The notes beneath the pieces were generated by a model. That model was not told the DNA's origin. It did not search any database and was given only the letters and a program-made list of their open reading frames with translations. The position numbers were made by a program, and so were the translations under genes. A stretch of DNA of 64,000 nucleotides. Source: Paracoccus onubensis. Its GTDB lineage: Bacteria > Pseudomonadota > Alphaproteobacteria > Rhodobacterales > Rhodobacteraceae. The stretch is from assembly GCF_003591515.1 (NCBI RefSeq), contig NZ_QZCG01000001.1, forward strand, positions 124,001 through 188,000. Reading direction: 5' to 3'. Shown piece after piece: positions 16,945 through 26,843 of the stretch (its first letter is position 1; each line of letters starts with the position of its first letter).

Positions 16945-19496
16945 GCCGCCTGGACCGCCCGCTTGAAGCCGGTATGCCCGTCACCCTCTGGCGCGTGTCG
17001 TCCATCGCGGAACAGCCGTTCGACGTGCCCGAACGTCCGATGGAGGGCGAGATGGATCCGTTTTTCTTCCTGACCAAGGAGAAGAATTTCATCCCGCATG
17101 AATATCCCTGCCGGACTGATTTCGCCCGGCGTTTTCAGGGACGGCGCCCCGAGGAACGGGCTTTGGCGGCGCCGGACCGGGTCTGGCTTGGCTTCGGATC
17201 GCCACGGCTCGACCTCTCAGGCTTCTGGTTTCGCGCCACGCGTCTGGCGGCACGTGCCGAGACGCTTGTCATCGCCGGAATCGCGGGGCGCGCCACGCTG
17301 CGTCTGGCCACATGCGGAGGAGCGATACTGCGGGTGAATGGCCGGGAAATCCTTTGGATGGCGGAATACCGGCGCAATTTCGAGACCGCCGCCGAAATCG
17401 GGGTCGATCTCGTGGCGGGCGAGAACCGGATCGAATTGTTTCTCGACGACCTTGCCGAGCGGGATACCCGTTTCTATGCGCAGCTGGACTATGCCAATGG
17501 CCCGTCGGCGCAGCAGGCGATCCGGATCGAAGCAGATGCCGCGCATGCACGCGAGATCGAGACCGCGCTGGAGACCATGCATTTTTCCCGAAGCAGCCAC
17601 GATGGCGGGCCGGTTCGGCTGACCCTGCCGCATGCGCTTTCGGTGCCTTGTCATGCCGAGATCCGGATCGAAGGCGATTTCATGTCCCACGATCCGTTTC
17701 CTCCGATGCGGATTGCGCTTGCCGCGGGCGCGACCGAGATCGATCTTGGCGATGCCGATGCGCTTCCGGCGGATTTCCGGCATGTCGTGGTGCGCCTTGC
17801 GGTGGAGGGTTTCGCGGCTGAACGCGTCTATGGCACCGAGATCGCCCATAGCGCGAAACAGGGGGTGGCACCTGCTGCGAGGGCTTCGCGCGTGACGGAG
17901 GCCCTGACCGCGGTCGCGGCAGGGGGTGAGGCCGATACCGTGCGGGCGCTGGCGCGGCTGGCATTGCAGGATGGCGGCGCGGAAACCCGGGCGATGATCG
18001 AGGCGGCGCTGCCGCGGATCGACGCCTGCTGGGATTGCGCGGATTTTGCGCTTGTGCCGCTGATCTGGTGCCGGACAAGCTGGCCCGAACTGCTGGGGCC
18101 GGATCTCTGCGCGCGCATCGACCGGACGATTTGTGGTTACCGGTACTGGATGGATGAGCCGGGTAACGACGTGCAATGGTATTTCTCTGAAAATCATGCG
18201 CTGCTGTTTCACACCGCCGCGCATCTTGGCGGGGCGCTTTTGCCGGCCAACACCTTCCTTCGCTCGGGACGCACCGGAGCCGAGCAGTCCCGGACAGGCG
18301 CCGAACGGCTTGCCCGATGGTTCGATCATTTCGAAAAATGGGAGATGGCCGAGTTCAACTCTGCGCCCTATTTCCCGATCGATCTGAAGGGGTTGACGGC
18401 GCTTTACGCGCTTTCGCCGGATGCCGGTTTACGTGCGCGTGCCGAAAGCGGGATCCGCCGGCTGATCGGGATTGTGGCCAACTCGTCGCATAAGGGTGTG
18501 CTCACCGCCGCGCAGGGCCGAAGCTATGAACACACGCTTCGGGCCTCGATGACGCTGGAGCTTTCGGCGATCGCGCGGCTTCTGTGGGGGGCCGGAAGCT
18601 ACGGCACCCGGTTCCATGCGACGCCGCAACTTGCGGTTTGCCTCAGGGATCACGGGCTGGTGCTGCCCGATGACACGGATCGTGCCATCTTGACGGGCGA
18701 TCAGGCGCAGGAATGGCGGTTCGCGCAAGGTCAGGATGCGATCGCAAAGCTTTACCATTACAAGACCGCCGATCATGCGATGGGCAGCGCCGTGGCCTAT
18801 CGCTGGTACGAATGGGGGTATCAGGAAACGCTGATCCATGCGCGGCTTGGCGAGAATCCGAATGCGCAGATATGGATCAACCATCCCGGCGAGGTGACCC
18901 ATTCGGGCTATGGCCGGCCCTCTTACTGGGGTGGTTCGGCTTCCATCCCGCGGGTTCAGCAATATCGCGACCTCGCCCTTGTCCGGTTCGCGGGGGTGGC
19001 TTCGCAACCGGCATTTACCCATGCCTGGTTTCCCACCGGGGATTTCGACAATGCCCGGATCGACGGCGACAGGGCTTATGCCCGGTCCGGGTCGGCCTAT
19101 CTGATGCTGCGCGGATCCCTGCCGTTCCGCCTGATCGACAGCGGTCCGTCCGCGGGGAACGAACTGCGCCTTTCCGGACAGGAAAACTGGTGGCTCCTGC
19201 GTCTCGGGTCGGCCCGTGCCCACGGGGACGAGGCCGCATTCGCGGCGCGATTTGCCGCATTATGCCCCGAAGAAGGGGCGACAGCGATCAAGGTTGTGGA
19301 TCCGGATTACGGATGTGTAACCTTCCATGATGACGGCTCGGTGGTGGCAGAGGGCCGGCGGATCGATCCGGCAGATTTTACCGTTTCGGGTCAGCGGGAA
19401 ATCCTGCCCCGCGTTCCGTTCGTTACGCCGCAGGACAAAGCAAGGACCAAGGTCGATACCGGCCCGGGACCATTGACAGGGAGGAAGACCGGATGA
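16941..19496 (+). CDS. Large protein of unknown family in a polysaccharide-utilisation operon
   Basis: An 851-residue cytoplasmic protein with no signal peptide. The N-terminal 330 residues look beta-rich (VWLGFGSPRLDLSGFWFRAT, LVAGENRIELFLDD), like a jelly-roll module. A central helical part (about 330-700) contains conserved-looking aromatic and acidic patches: YWMDEPGNDVQWYFSENHALLFHTAAHL, WEMAEFNSAPYFPIDLKGL, RSYEHTLRASMTLELSAIARLLWG. The last part is beta-rich again. That order resembles alpha-toroid polysaccharide lyases or hydrolases followed by a beta-sheet domain, but no family is certain. Position between GH105 and an oligosaccharide importer suggests it cleaves the imported sugar. 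Its ATG overlaps the micro-ORF, and its TGA overlaps the binding-protein ATG. Confidence 0.7.
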   Translation: MSRLDRPLEAGMPVTLWRVSSIAEQPFDVPERPMEGEMDPFFFLTKEKNFIPHEYPCRTDFARRFQGRRPEERALAAPDRVWLGFGSPRLDLSGFWFRATRLAARAETLVIAGIAGRATLRLATCGGAILRVNGREILWMAEYRRNFETAAEIGVDLVAGENRIELFLDDLAERDTRFYAQLDYANGPSAQQAIRIEADAAHAREIETALETMHFSRSSHDGGPVRLTLPHALSVPCHAEIRIEGDFMSHDPFPPMRIALAAGATEIDLGDADALPADFRHVVVRLAVEGFAAERVYGTEIAHSAKQGVAPAARASRVTEALTAVAAGGEADTVRALARLALQDGGAETRAMIEAALPRIDACWDCADFALVPLIWCRTSWPELLGPDLCARIDRTICGYRYWMDEPGNDVQWYFSENHALLFHTAAHLGGALLPANTFLRSGRTGAEQSRTGAERLARWFDHFEKWEMAEFNSAPYFPIDLKGLTALYALSPDAGLRARAESGIRRLIGIVANSSHKGVLTAAQGRSYEHTLRASMTLELSAIARLLWGAGSYGTRFHATPQLAVCLRDHGLVLPDDTDRAILTGDQAQEWRFAQGQDAIAKLYHYKTADHAMGSAVAYRWYEWGYQETLIHARLGENPNAQIWINHPGEVTHSGYGRPSYWGGSASIPRVQQYRDLALVRFAGVASQPAFTHAWFPTGDFDNARIDGDRAYARSGSAYLMLRGSLPFRLIDSGPSAGNELRLSGQENWWLLRLGSARAHGDEAAFAARFAALCPEEGATAIKVVDPDYGCVTFHDDGSVVAEGRRIDPADFTVSGQREILPRVPFVTPQDKARTKVDTGPGPLTGRKTG

Positions 19497-20770
19497 AGTT
19501 CACGATGACATCGTTTGCGGCGTTGGCCGTGGCCGGGTTCGGCTCGGTGGCGTTCGCTCAGGACAGGACCGAGATCCGCGTGATGTGGTACTCTGACGGG
19601 ATCGAGGGCGAGATAATGCAGGATCTGCTCGACCGGTTCGAAGAAAGCCATCCCGAGATAGACGTGGTTCTGGACAATGTCGCCTATCAGGTGATTCAGG
19701 AGCAATTGCCGATCCAGCTTGCCTCCGGTCAGGGACCGGATATTGCCCGGGTGACGAATCTCAAGGAACAGGCCGAGCATTGGCTGGATCTGCGTGAATA
19801 TGTCGAGGATCCAGCCTATTGGGAGACGAATTTCGGCGACCGTTTCGACTGGATGCGGCCCGACGGCTCGGATGCGATCCCGGGCTTCATGACCCAGCTT
19901 ACCCTGACCGGCGGTTTCGCCAACAAGACGCTTTTCGAGCAGGCCGGCGTGGAAATGCCGGGCGAGGGCGCGACCTGGGACGACTGGATTGCGGCCTCTA
20001 AAGAGGTGATGGAAAGCCAGCAACTGCCCGCCGCCTTTGCGATCGACCGGTCGGGGCATCGTATCTCGGCGGGTACCGCGTCCTATGGTGCGAATTATAT
20101 CGGCGATGACGGGATGCCCGCGCCGATCGACGACGGCACCATGAGTTTCGCCACGAAGCTTGTCGAATGGACCGAGGAAGGGCTGATGCTGCCCGAGGTC
20201 TGGGTTTCGGCTGCCGGAACCACCTATCGCGCCGCGACGGACGATTTCATCAATGCCCAGATCCCGTTCTATTATTCCGGCTCGTGGCTGATCGCGAATC
20301 TCTCGACCAAGATCGGCGATGCCTTCGACTGGGTCGCCATCGGCACGCCTTGCGGGACTGAGGCATGCGCCGGCCTTGCGGGCGGGGCCGGTCTTGTCGG
20401 GATCAAATATACCCAGCATCCCGAAGAGGTCGCGGTGGTGATGGACTATCTCGCCTCGGAAGAGGTGCTGCGCGAATTCACCGAACGTACTCTGTTCCTG
20501 CCCGCCCATAAGGGTGTGGTCGAGGCGGGCGGCCTGAACTTCCAGACCGACGATCCGAATGTCGCTCCGGCGCTCGAGAAATTCATCGCCGCCTCGGGCG
20601 AGTCCTCGCCGCTTACGGATGCCTTGCCGGCTTGGAAATGGGGGAATGCCTATTACGGTACGCTCGTCACCCGTATCAGTCAGGTCATGGCGGGCGAGAT
20701 CAGCCTTGACGAGGCTCGCAGCATGATGGACCAGGACATCGCCGATCAGGTCGGCACGGCGTCGCAATAA
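19493..20770 (+). CDS. ABC sugar-binding protein (family 1)
   Basis: A 425-residue periplasmic extracellular solute-binding protein. The signal peptide reads MKFTMTSFAALAVAGFGSVAFAQ. EIRVMWYSDGIEGEIMQDLLDRFE, IDVVLDNVAYQVIQEQLPIQLASGQGPDIARV and the late ACAGLAGGAGLVGIK are typical of family 1 oligosaccharide binders. The ATG overlaps the stop of the gene upstream (ATGA). It delivers the oligosaccharide to the two permeases that follow and shares their operon; the ligand is probably an unsaturated uronide, inferred from GH105. Confidence 0.9.
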   Translation: MKFTMTSFAALAVAGFGSVAFAQDRTEIRVMWYSDGIEGEIMQDLLDRFEESHPEIDVVLDNVAYQVIQEQLPIQLASGQGPDIARVTNLKEQAEHWLDLREYVEDPAYWETNFGDRFDWMRPDGSDAIPGFMTQLTLTGGFANKTLFEQAGVEMPGEGATWDDWIAASKEVMESQQLPAAFAIDRSGHRISAGTASYGANYIGDDGMPAPIDDGTMSFATKLVEWTEEGLMLPEVWVSAAGTTYRAATDDFINAQIPFYYSGSWLIANLSTKIGDAFDWVAIGTPCGTEACAGLAGGAGLVGIKYTQHPEEVAVVMDYLASEEVLREFTERTLFLPAHKGVVEAGGLNFQTDDPNVAPALEKFIAASGESSPLTDALPAWKWGNAYYGTLVTRISQVMAGEISLDEARSMMDQDIADQVGTASQ

Positions 20771-20773
20771 ACG

Positions 20774-21784
20774 ATGGCCGGGCTTGGCGAAACCCTTGGA
20801 CGAGCGGCCGCCTGGCCGTTTACCCTTGTGGCAAGGGCTGTCGACCCGCCACTAAGGGTCTGGCAGCGCTGGACCGGCACCGGCGGCATGGCAGCCGTGT
20901 TCCTTGCGCCCAATCTTGCGATTTTCGGCGTATTCGTCCTGATTCCGCTGGTGCTGAATTTCGTTTATTCGATGACCGGCGGAACCGGAATCCTGCTTGA
21001 TCAGCGTCCCTTCATCGGGATGGAGCAATATGGACGCCTTCTTGAATGCGAGGATTACACCCGCCGCATCACCTGCCGTGAGGATCAGTTCTGGACGGCG
21101 GTAACCAATACCACGGGTTTCGTGATATTTCAGGTCACGCTGATGGTGGTGGTTTCGCTGATCACGGCCCTGATCCTTAACCGCAACATCCGGGGCCGCG
21201 GTTTCTTTCGCGCGGTGTTCTTCTTTCCGGTTCTTCTGTCGCCTGTCGTCGTCGGGTTGATCTGGCGCTGGATTCTGCAGCGGGAAGGGCTTTTGAACCT
21301 GATCGCGGTTAATCTGGGGCTGGAACCCGAGATCTGGCTGAATGACCGGTTTTATGCCTTTGCCGCCACGATCGGGGTGTCGACCTGGGCGCATATGGGA
21401 TTCTATACGCTGATCCTTCTGGCCGGGCTTCAGGCGATCCCACGAGATCTTTACGAGGCGGCCGAGATGGATGCGACACCGCCGGCGCGTGTGTTCTGGC
21501 GGATCACGCTGCCGCTTCTGGGACCGAATTTCGCTGTCGTGCTGGTGCTTGCACTGATCCGCAGCGTGCAGATCTTCGACGAGGTCTATGTGCTGACCGG
21601 CGGCGGTCCCGGAACCTCGACCCTCTATCTCACGCAATATATCTACGAGGTCGGTTTCGCCTCGATCCTGCGCAATCCGGGACTGGCGGCGGCGGCATCG
21701 ATCCTGATGGGGGCCGTGCTCGTGGTGCTGACGCTTCTGCAACTCCGGCTCTCGCGCCGGGCAGAAGGAAGGCGGGCGCGATGA
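20774..21784 (+). CDS. ABC sugar transporter permease 1 (MalF type)
   Basis: A 336-residue inner-membrane permease with about six helices. The EAA loop that docks to the ATPase is visible as PRDLYEAAEMDATPPARVFWRITLPLLGP near residue 225. An extra soluble stretch with two cysteines (LLECEDYTRRITCRED) sits between the first two helices, longer than in most relatives. It starts three bases after the binding-protein stop and ends with an ATGA overlap into the second permease. Confidence 0.92.
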   Translation: MAGLGETLGRAAAWPFTLVARAVDPPLRVWQRWTGTGGMAAVFLAPNLAIFGVFVLIPLVLNFVYSMTGGTGILLDQRPFIGMEQYGRLLECEDYTRRITCREDQFWTAVTNTTGFVIFQVTLMVVVSLITALILNRNIRGRGFFRAVFFFPVLLSPVVVGLIWRWILQREGLLNLIAVNLGLEPEIWLNDRFYAFAATIGVSTWAHMGFYTLILLAGLQAIPRDLYEAAEMDATPPARVFWRITLPLLGPNFAVVLVLALIRSVQIFDEVYVLTGGGPGTSTLYLTQYIYEVGFASILRNPGLAAAASILMGAVLVVLTLLQLRLSRRAEGRRAR

Positions 21785-22836
21785 GCCGGATCCTTGCCTT
21801 CATCTTCCGGCGCCGGGGCCATGGCAGGGGCTGGCACTGGACCGACATTGCCACCTGGATCTGGCTGATCGGCGGCACGATCCTGATGTTCGGCCCCGCG
21901 CTCTGGCTTGTCGCCTCGTCGTTCAAGGGGCCGGCGCAATTGGCGGAATTCCCGCCGACGCTTTTGCCCTATGTCCAGCAGACGGCAATGGTCGAGGGCT
22001 ATGACGCACCGCTGCCGCTTTACACGACGACACAGGAAGACGGTTCCACAAAAGTCCTGGCAGAGATCCGGCGTATCGGCGTCAATTCGCAAATGGTCGA
22101 TCCCGGGAATCCGGGTGAACGGATCAACGTGAATATCGCCGATCGCAGCCCCGTCCGCGAGATCGGGCTTGCAACCGGGAATTATGTAGAGCCGCTGGTG
22201 AAGAACAATTTCCTGCGGTTCCTCTGGAACTCGGTCTTCGTGACGGTGATGGCCACGCTGATCACGCTTTTTACCAATTCCATGGCCGCATTCGCGCTTT
22301 CGAAATACCGGTTCCGCGGCCGCGACGGGGTGATGCTGCTGATCGTCGCGACGCTCATGGTGCCGCTTTCAGTGATCCTCGTGCCGCTTTACTCGGTGGT
22401 GAATGCGATGGGGCTTCTCAATTCGCTTTGGGGGGTGATCCTGCCCACGGTGGCGACACCGACCGGCGTCTTTCTGCTTCGGCAATACATGCTGACGATC
22501 CCCGACGAGCTTCTGGAGGCGGCGCGGATGGACCATGCCAGCGAATGGCAGATCTACTGGCGGATCGTCCTGCCGCTTGCCGCGCCCGCGCTTGCCGTTC
22601 TTGCGATCTTTTCGGTCGTCTGGCGCTGGAACGATTTTCTCTGGCCGCTGATCGTGCTGTCCCAGCGTGAACATTATACGCTGCAGGTCGGGCTCAACAC
22701 TTATGCGGGCGAGTTGAACGTGCAATGGCACTATATTCTCGCCATGACCGTGGTGACGATGATTCCGGTGATTCTGGTCTTCCTGTTCCTGCAGCGTTTC
22801 ATCACCACCGGAATCGCCGGGGCAGGCATCAAATAG
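21781..22836 (+). CDS. ABC sugar transporter permease 2 (MalG type)
   Basis: A 351-residue permease. After a first helix there is an enlarged periplasmic segment (residues about 60-130, including PLPLYTTTQEDGSTKVLAEIRR) and then the core with PDELLEAARMDHASEWQIYWRIVLPLAAP as the EAA loop and FITTGIAGAGIK at the C-terminus, as in MalG-like subunits. It forms a heterodimer with the preceding permease. ATGA overlap upstream and a nine-base gap to the ATPase show a single transcript. Confidence 0.92.
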   Translation: MSRILAFIFRRRGHGRGWHWTDIATWIWLIGGTILMFGPALWLVASSFKGPAQLAEFPPTLLPYVQQTAMVEGYDAPLPLYTTTQEDGSTKVLAEIRRIGVNSQMVDPGNPGERINVNIADRSPVREIGLATGNYVEPLVKNNFLRFLWNSVFVTVMATLITLFTNSMAAFALSKYRFRGRDGVMLLIVATLMVPLSVILVPLYSVVNAMGLLNSLWGVILPTVATPTGVFLLRQYMLTIPDELLEAARMDHASEWQIYWRIVLPLAAPALAVLAIFSVVWRWNDFLWPLIVLSQREHYTLQVGLNTYAGELNVQWHYILAMTVVTMIPVILVFLFLQRFITTGIAGAGIK

Positions 22837-22845
22837 GGGGCGTGT

Positions 22846-23895
22846 ATGGGACGGATTGCCTTGGAAGGGATCACCAAGAACTTTGGCAATGTCGAAGTGA
22901 TCCACGGCATCGACCTTGAGATCGGCGAGGGCGAACTTGTCGTTTTCGTCGGCCCCTCGGGCTGCGGAAAGTCCACACTGCTGCGGCTGATCGCGGGCCT
23001 CGACCAGCCGACGACCGGCAGCATCCGGATCGACGGCAAGGATGTCACCCGCGTCTCAGCCGCCGATCGCGGTCTTGCCATGGTGTTTCAGTCCTATGCG
23101 CTATACCCGCATATGACCGTGCGCCAGAACCTGTCCTTCGGGCTGGAAAACACCCGGATGCCGAAACCCGAGATCGCCAGCCGGATCGACGAGGCCGGGC
23201 GGATGCTTGAGATCGGCGACCTGATGGAGCGCCGCCCGACCCAGCTTTCCGGCGGCCAGCGTCAACGCGTCGCGATCGGTCGTGCTATCGTCCGCAACCC
23301 CTCGGCGTTTCTTCTGGACGAGCCCTTGTCGAATCTTGACGCCGAACTGCGCGGGACGATGCGGGCAGAGCTTGCGCGGCTGCATGAACGGCTGGGAACG
23401 ACGATGATCTATGTCACCCATGATCAGGTCGAGGCAATGACGCTTGCCGACAGGATTGTGGTCCTGCGCAAGGGCATTGTCGAGCAGGTGGACACGCCGC
23501 TTGGGCTTTATAACCGGCCGCAAAATCTTTTCGTGGCGGGCTTCATCGGCGCCCCGAACATGAACTTCTTTCGCACCCGCGCCAGCGCCGGCGCGGCCGA
23601 GTTGCCGGGCGGCCTGACGATTCCGGCGCCATGCGACGGCGAGGTCACGATCGGTATCCGTCCGCAGGATCTGAAACTTGCCGGAGACGACGCGCCGGCG
23701 CTGGAGGGCGAGATCCGGCTGATCGAGGCGCTTGGCGCGGAAACCGTCATCCATGCCGACGCCGTCGACGGGACGCCGCTGGTGACGGTCCTGTCCGGTC
23801 AGCCAACGCTTGGGACCGGCCAGCGCATCAGGCTGGCTTTCGACGGATTGCCGCATCTGTTCGGAGCAGACGGAAAGCGATTGAACCAGGATTAA
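22846..23895 (+). CDS. ABC transporter ATPase, UgpC/MsmK type
   Basis: A 349-residue sugar-importer ATPase. Walker A is GPSGCGKST, the Q loop lies in [13 protein letters not shown], the signature is [15 protein letters not shown], Walker B is [11 protein letters not shown] and the switch His is [11 protein letters not shown]. The C-terminal 110 residues form the regulatory OB-fold (TOBE) domain (IGIRPQDLKLA). It powers the importer formed by the two permeases upstream and is last in the operon; a dispersed repeat and GC hairpin follow. Confidence 0.94.
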   Translation: MGRIALEGITKNFGNVEVIHGIDLEIGEGELVVFVGPSGCGKSTLLRLIAGLDQPTTGSIRIDGKDVTRVSAADRGLAMVFQSYALYPHMTVRQNLSFGLENTRMPKPEIASRIDEAGRMLEIGDLMERRPTQLSGGQRQRVAIGRAIVRNPSAFLLDEPLSNLDAELRGTMRAELARLHERLGTTMIYVTHDQVEAMTLADRIVVLRKGIVEQVDTPLGLYNRPQNLFVAGFIGAPNMNFFRTRASAGAAELPGGLTIPAPCDGEVTIGIRPQDLKLAGDDAPALEGEIRLIEALGAETVIHADAVDGTPLVTVLSGQPTLGTGQRIRLAFDGLPHLFGADGKRLNQD

Positions 23896-23937
23896 AGCAT
23901 GTCGCTTCCGCCTGGATCGTTTCCCCTTCCTCCTTTT

Positions 23938-23983
23938 CTTCTTTGCGGTAAATACCTCGGGGGTCCGGGGGCAGCGCCCCCGG
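23938..23983 (+). repeat. Dispersed CTTCTTTG-N4-AAATACC element with GC hairpin
   Basis: CTTCTTTG-CGGT-AAATACCTC is followed by an 8-bp stem CCGGGGGC/GCCCCCGG with a three-base loop. Two shorter copies of the 5' part occur at 48731-48748 and 60254-60271 on the other strand. Here the hairpin lies 70-88 bases after the ATPase stop and may act as a transcript end. The rest of 23896-24100 shows nothing else. Confidence 0.6.
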
Positions 23984-24100
23984 CCATCGCGGGACGCAAA
24001 TAACCGCCGTTTCCGATTTAATGCGACATGCTCCGGAGTTCGGGCAAGGGCAGGATATCGTCTATGGCACGGGTCATGCGTCCGTTGCCGCGAAACCCTT

Positions 24101-25030
24101 TCAACGATCGCGATCGGGCATCTCGCCTCCGAATTCCTGAAGCGCTGTCAGCGTCGGTGACCGTCGCAATTCGGCAAGGAAATTCGCCTGAATGCGCTTG
24201 GCCGGTTCACCCTTGCGGGTAATGAGGCAGATCGGCACCGGCTGGCTGGGAAAAAGCGGCCGGGCCGACAGGCGGTAGCGGTCGCCGACCGAGGCGGTCA
24301 GCGAATCCACGAAGGCCACGCCCATTCCCACCTCGGCCATCAGGCAGGCGACCGAGGAATAACGCACTTCGGCAATCGCCTGCGCCCGCAGTTCCGCGGT
24401 CAGGATATCGCGGGAGATGGCAAGATCGAGGCTGGAATTCTGTTCGTAAAGGATCAGCGGCACGCCGGCGAGATCCTGCGAGGTGAGGGCAAGCTTGTTC
24501 TCAAGCGGATGGCCCGGAGGAAATACGCAAACCATCTGCGCCATCGCCAGCACTTCATAGGCCAGCCCCTCGCGCTCTGGCGGGTTCAGCCCCAGCCCGA
24601 TATCCGCCGTTCGGGTCTGGACCGATTCCAGCACTCCGGTGATTCGCCGCGTGTCCAGATGCACCCGCACTGCCGGGCGTTTCGACACGAATTCCTTCAG
24701 GGCCCGGGGAATCAGCGCATTGGCCATCGGCGGAGTGCCGACGACCCGCAAATGCCCGCTTTCGCTGCGCTGGCGGGCTTCGATCCTATGGGTAAATGCC
24801 TGATATATCGAAAAGATCGAATCGCTATCCTGATAGATTTCATCCGCATCCGGTGTTGGCACCAATCGGTTGCCGAAGCGTTCGAACAGCGGAAAGCCGA
24901 TTTTCGTTTCCATCTGCCGGATCATGTTCGAAACCAGCGGCTGCGATACGTTAAGCGCCTTGGCTGCGCCGACGGTGGTCCGGGCGCGGACGACTTCGCG
25001 GAAGATTTCCAATTGCCTCAATGTGAACAT
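24101..25030 (-). CDS. LysR-family regulator of the hydantoin operon
   Basis: A 309-residue LysR-type regulator. The winged HTH is MFTLRQLEIFREVVRARTTVGAAKALNVSQPLVSNMIRQMETKIG, and the effector domain follows (RVVGTPPMANALIPRALKEF, ADIGLGLNPPE, MVCVFPPGHPL, ACLMAEVGMGVAFVDSL). It is divergent from the ABC-hydantoinase operon and is probably its activator, responding to a ligand or intermediate of that pathway. An inverted repeat of LysR type lies 14-34 bases upstream of its own start, in the shared control region. Confidence 0.9.
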   Translation of the reverse strand: MFTLRQLEIFREVVRARTTVGAAKALNVSQPLVSNMIRQMETKIGFPLFERFGNRLVPTPDADEIYQDSDSIFSIYQAFTHRIEARQRSESGHLRVVGTPPMANALIPRALKEFVSKRPAVRVHLDTRRITGVLESVQTRTADIGLGLNPPEREGLAYEVLAMAQMVCVFPPGHPLENKLALTSQDLAGVPLILYEQNSSLDLAISRDILTAELRAQAIAEVRYSSVACLMAEVGMGVAFVDSLTASVGDRYRLSARPLFPSQPVPICLITRKGEPAKRIQANFLAELRRSPTLTALQEFGGEMPDRDR

Positions 25031-25043
25031 GGAAACTCCTTAA

Positions 25044-25064
25044 AATGCCATAATCGGCGGCATT
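25044..25064. promoter_or_regulatory. LysR-type operator candidate
   Basis: AATGCC and GGCATT form a perfect inverted repeat with nine bases between, in the AT-rich divergent region of the LysR gene and the ABC operon. Spacing and location close to the regulator start fit an autoregulatory LysR site. Confidence 0.55.
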
Positions 25065-25240
25065 ATAATGAAATATTATTTTCTGATCCAATAATTAATA
25101 ACTTACTATATTGCGTGACCCGCCATGCCCATGCTGAACTTGACGTAACGGAGTTCGCGGCCGCGTCGTTTCATGCTTCTCGGCCTGATCGCCGATTGGA
25201 CCGCTTTGGTCCCAAGACAAACCAACAGAGGGGAAACAAC

Positions 25241-26071
25241 ATGAAATACCTGATCAGCGGGCTGGCATTATCCCTGGCACTGGGTGGCCCCGCATTGGCG
25301 CAGGACAAATATGTCGTCGCAGTGGACGGAACCTTTGCTCCGCATGCCATGCCGACGATGGATGGCGGGCTTGAAGGCTTCAATATCGACCTGATCAATG
25401 TCATCGGCGAACGGCTTGGCGCCGAAATCGAAATCGTCGCCACACAGTATTCGGGCATCCTGCCCGGGCTTCAGGCGGGAACCTATGATTTCGTGATCGC
25501 GCCGACCACGATCACGCCAGAGCGGGCCGAGGCCTATTATTTCTCGGAAGGTTATCTGAATACCGATTTCCAGTTTCTGGTGAAAGCCGGCGGGCCGGAA
25601 ATCACCGCGCTCGAGCAACTCGAGGGGCAGGTGATCGCGGTCAACAAGGGTTCGGCCTATGACAGCTGGGCGCGCGAGCTGGCCGATGAGATCGGCTGGA
25701 CCGTCGAAAGCTACGGCACCGCGACCGATGCGGTGCAGGCGGTCGTCTCGGGCCGGGCCTTCGCGACCGTGGCGGGCAATACCGTCATCGCATGGGCTGC
25801 CAAGCAGAACCCGGCAGTGCAGCTAAGCTATCTGCATTCGACCGGCCTTGTCTGGGGCATGCCCTTCCGCAAGGGCGATGACGAACTGCGCGAGAAGATA
25901 GAAGGCGTCATCGAATGCCTGAAAACCGACGGCACGATCGCCGAGCTGCATGTGAAATGGTTCGATTCCGAACCCGCCGAGGATTCCGCCGCCGTCACGC
26001 CCCGCCCCGGCTGGGGAGAGCCCGATCTGCCCGGCTATGTCGAGGACGATCATGAGCCCGGTTGTGCTTGA
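25241..26071 (+). CDS. Amino-acid-type ABC binding protein (family 3)
   Basis: A 276-residue periplasmic binding protein. The signal peptide is [21 protein letters not shown]. The fold is family 3: [92 protein letters not shown] precedes the ATG. It heads the operon divergent from the LysR gene. Because hydantoinase, carbamoylase and racemase follow, the ligand is probably a cyclic ureide or an N-carbamoyl amino acid rather than an ordinary amino acid. This is inference from context. Confidence 0.9.
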   Translation: MKYLISGLALSLALGGPALAQDKYVVAVDGTFAPHAMPTMDGGLEGFNIDLINVIGERLGAEIEIVATQYSGILPGLQAGTYDFVIAPTTITPERAEAYYFSEGYLNTDFQFLVKAGGPEITALEQLEGQVIAVNKGSAYDSWARELADEIGWTVESYGTATDAVQAVVSGRAFATVAGNTVIAWAAKQNPAVQLSYLHSTGLVWGMPFRKGDDELREKIEGVIECLKTDGTIAELHVKWFDSEPAEDSAAVTPRPGWGEPDLPGYVEDDHEPGCA

Positions 26072-26843
26072 TTCATCGTTAAATCAGGGCAAACCCGCGC
26101 CTGTCGAAAAGCGGCCCACGCTGGAGGTCATCGGGCTGAAGAAATCCTTCGGCACGGTAGAGGTTCTGAAGAATGTCAGCCTGCAGGTGGCGAAGTCCGA
26201 GATGGTCTTCGTGCTCGGCCGTTCCGGTTCGGGCAAATCCACCATGCTGCGTTGCTGCAACCGTCTGGAAGAACCCAATTCAGGCGACATATTGCTGGAG
26301 GGCGAAAAGATCACCGGGCGCGGCGTGAATCTCGACCGGCTTCGCCGCCGCATCGGCATGGTGTTCCAAAGCTTCAACCTCTATCCGCATCTCGATGCCC
26401 GTGGAAATGTCACGCTGGCGCTGCGCAAGGTGCTGAAGCTGTCGCGTGACGAGGCCAGGGCGCGCGCCGACACCGCGCTGGCCCGGGTCGGGCTGGCCGA
26501 CAAGGCGGAAAACTATCCCTCGCAGCTTTCGGGCGGCCAGCAGCAGCGCGTCGCCATCGCCCGCGCCATCGCGCTGGAACCGGCAGTGATGCTGTTCGAC
26601 GAGCCGACTTCCGCGCTTGATCCCGAACTGGTCGGCGATGTGCTGGGCGTCATGCGGGAACTGAAGCAGGACGGCATGACCATGCTGGTCGTCAGTCATG
26701 AAATGGCCTTCGCGCGCGAAGCCGCGGATCGCGTCGTCTTCATGGCGGATGGCGAGATCGTCGAAGAGGGGCCGCCCGAGGATCTGTTCGGAAACCCGCA
26801 GCACGAACGCACCCGCGCCTTTCTTGCCCGTTACAGCCAATGA
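26052..26843 (+). CDS. ABC transporter ATPase, polar amino acid type
   Basis: About 263 residues. Walker A is GRSGSGKST, the Q loop [13 protein letters not shown], the signature [15 protein letters not shown], Walker [14 protein letters not shown] and the switch [16 protein letters not shown], as in GlnQ/HisP. An in-frame ATG exists at 26037, but GAGGA six bases before the ATG at 26052 favours that start. It overlaps the binding-protein gene by 20 bases and the next permease by four. Confidence 0.92.
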   Translation: MSPVVLDSSLNQGKPAPVEKRPTLEVIGLKKSFGTVEVLKNVSLQVAKSEMVFVLGRSGSGKSTMLRCCNRLEEPNSGDILLEGEKITGRGVNLDRLRRRIGMVFQSFNLYPHLDARGNVTLALRKVLKLSRDEARARADTALARVGLADKAENYPSQLSGGQQQRVAIARAIALEPAVMLFDEPTSALDPELVGDVLGVMRELKQDGMTMLVVSHEMAFAREAADRVVFMADGEIVEEGPPEDLFGNPQHERTRAFLARYSQ

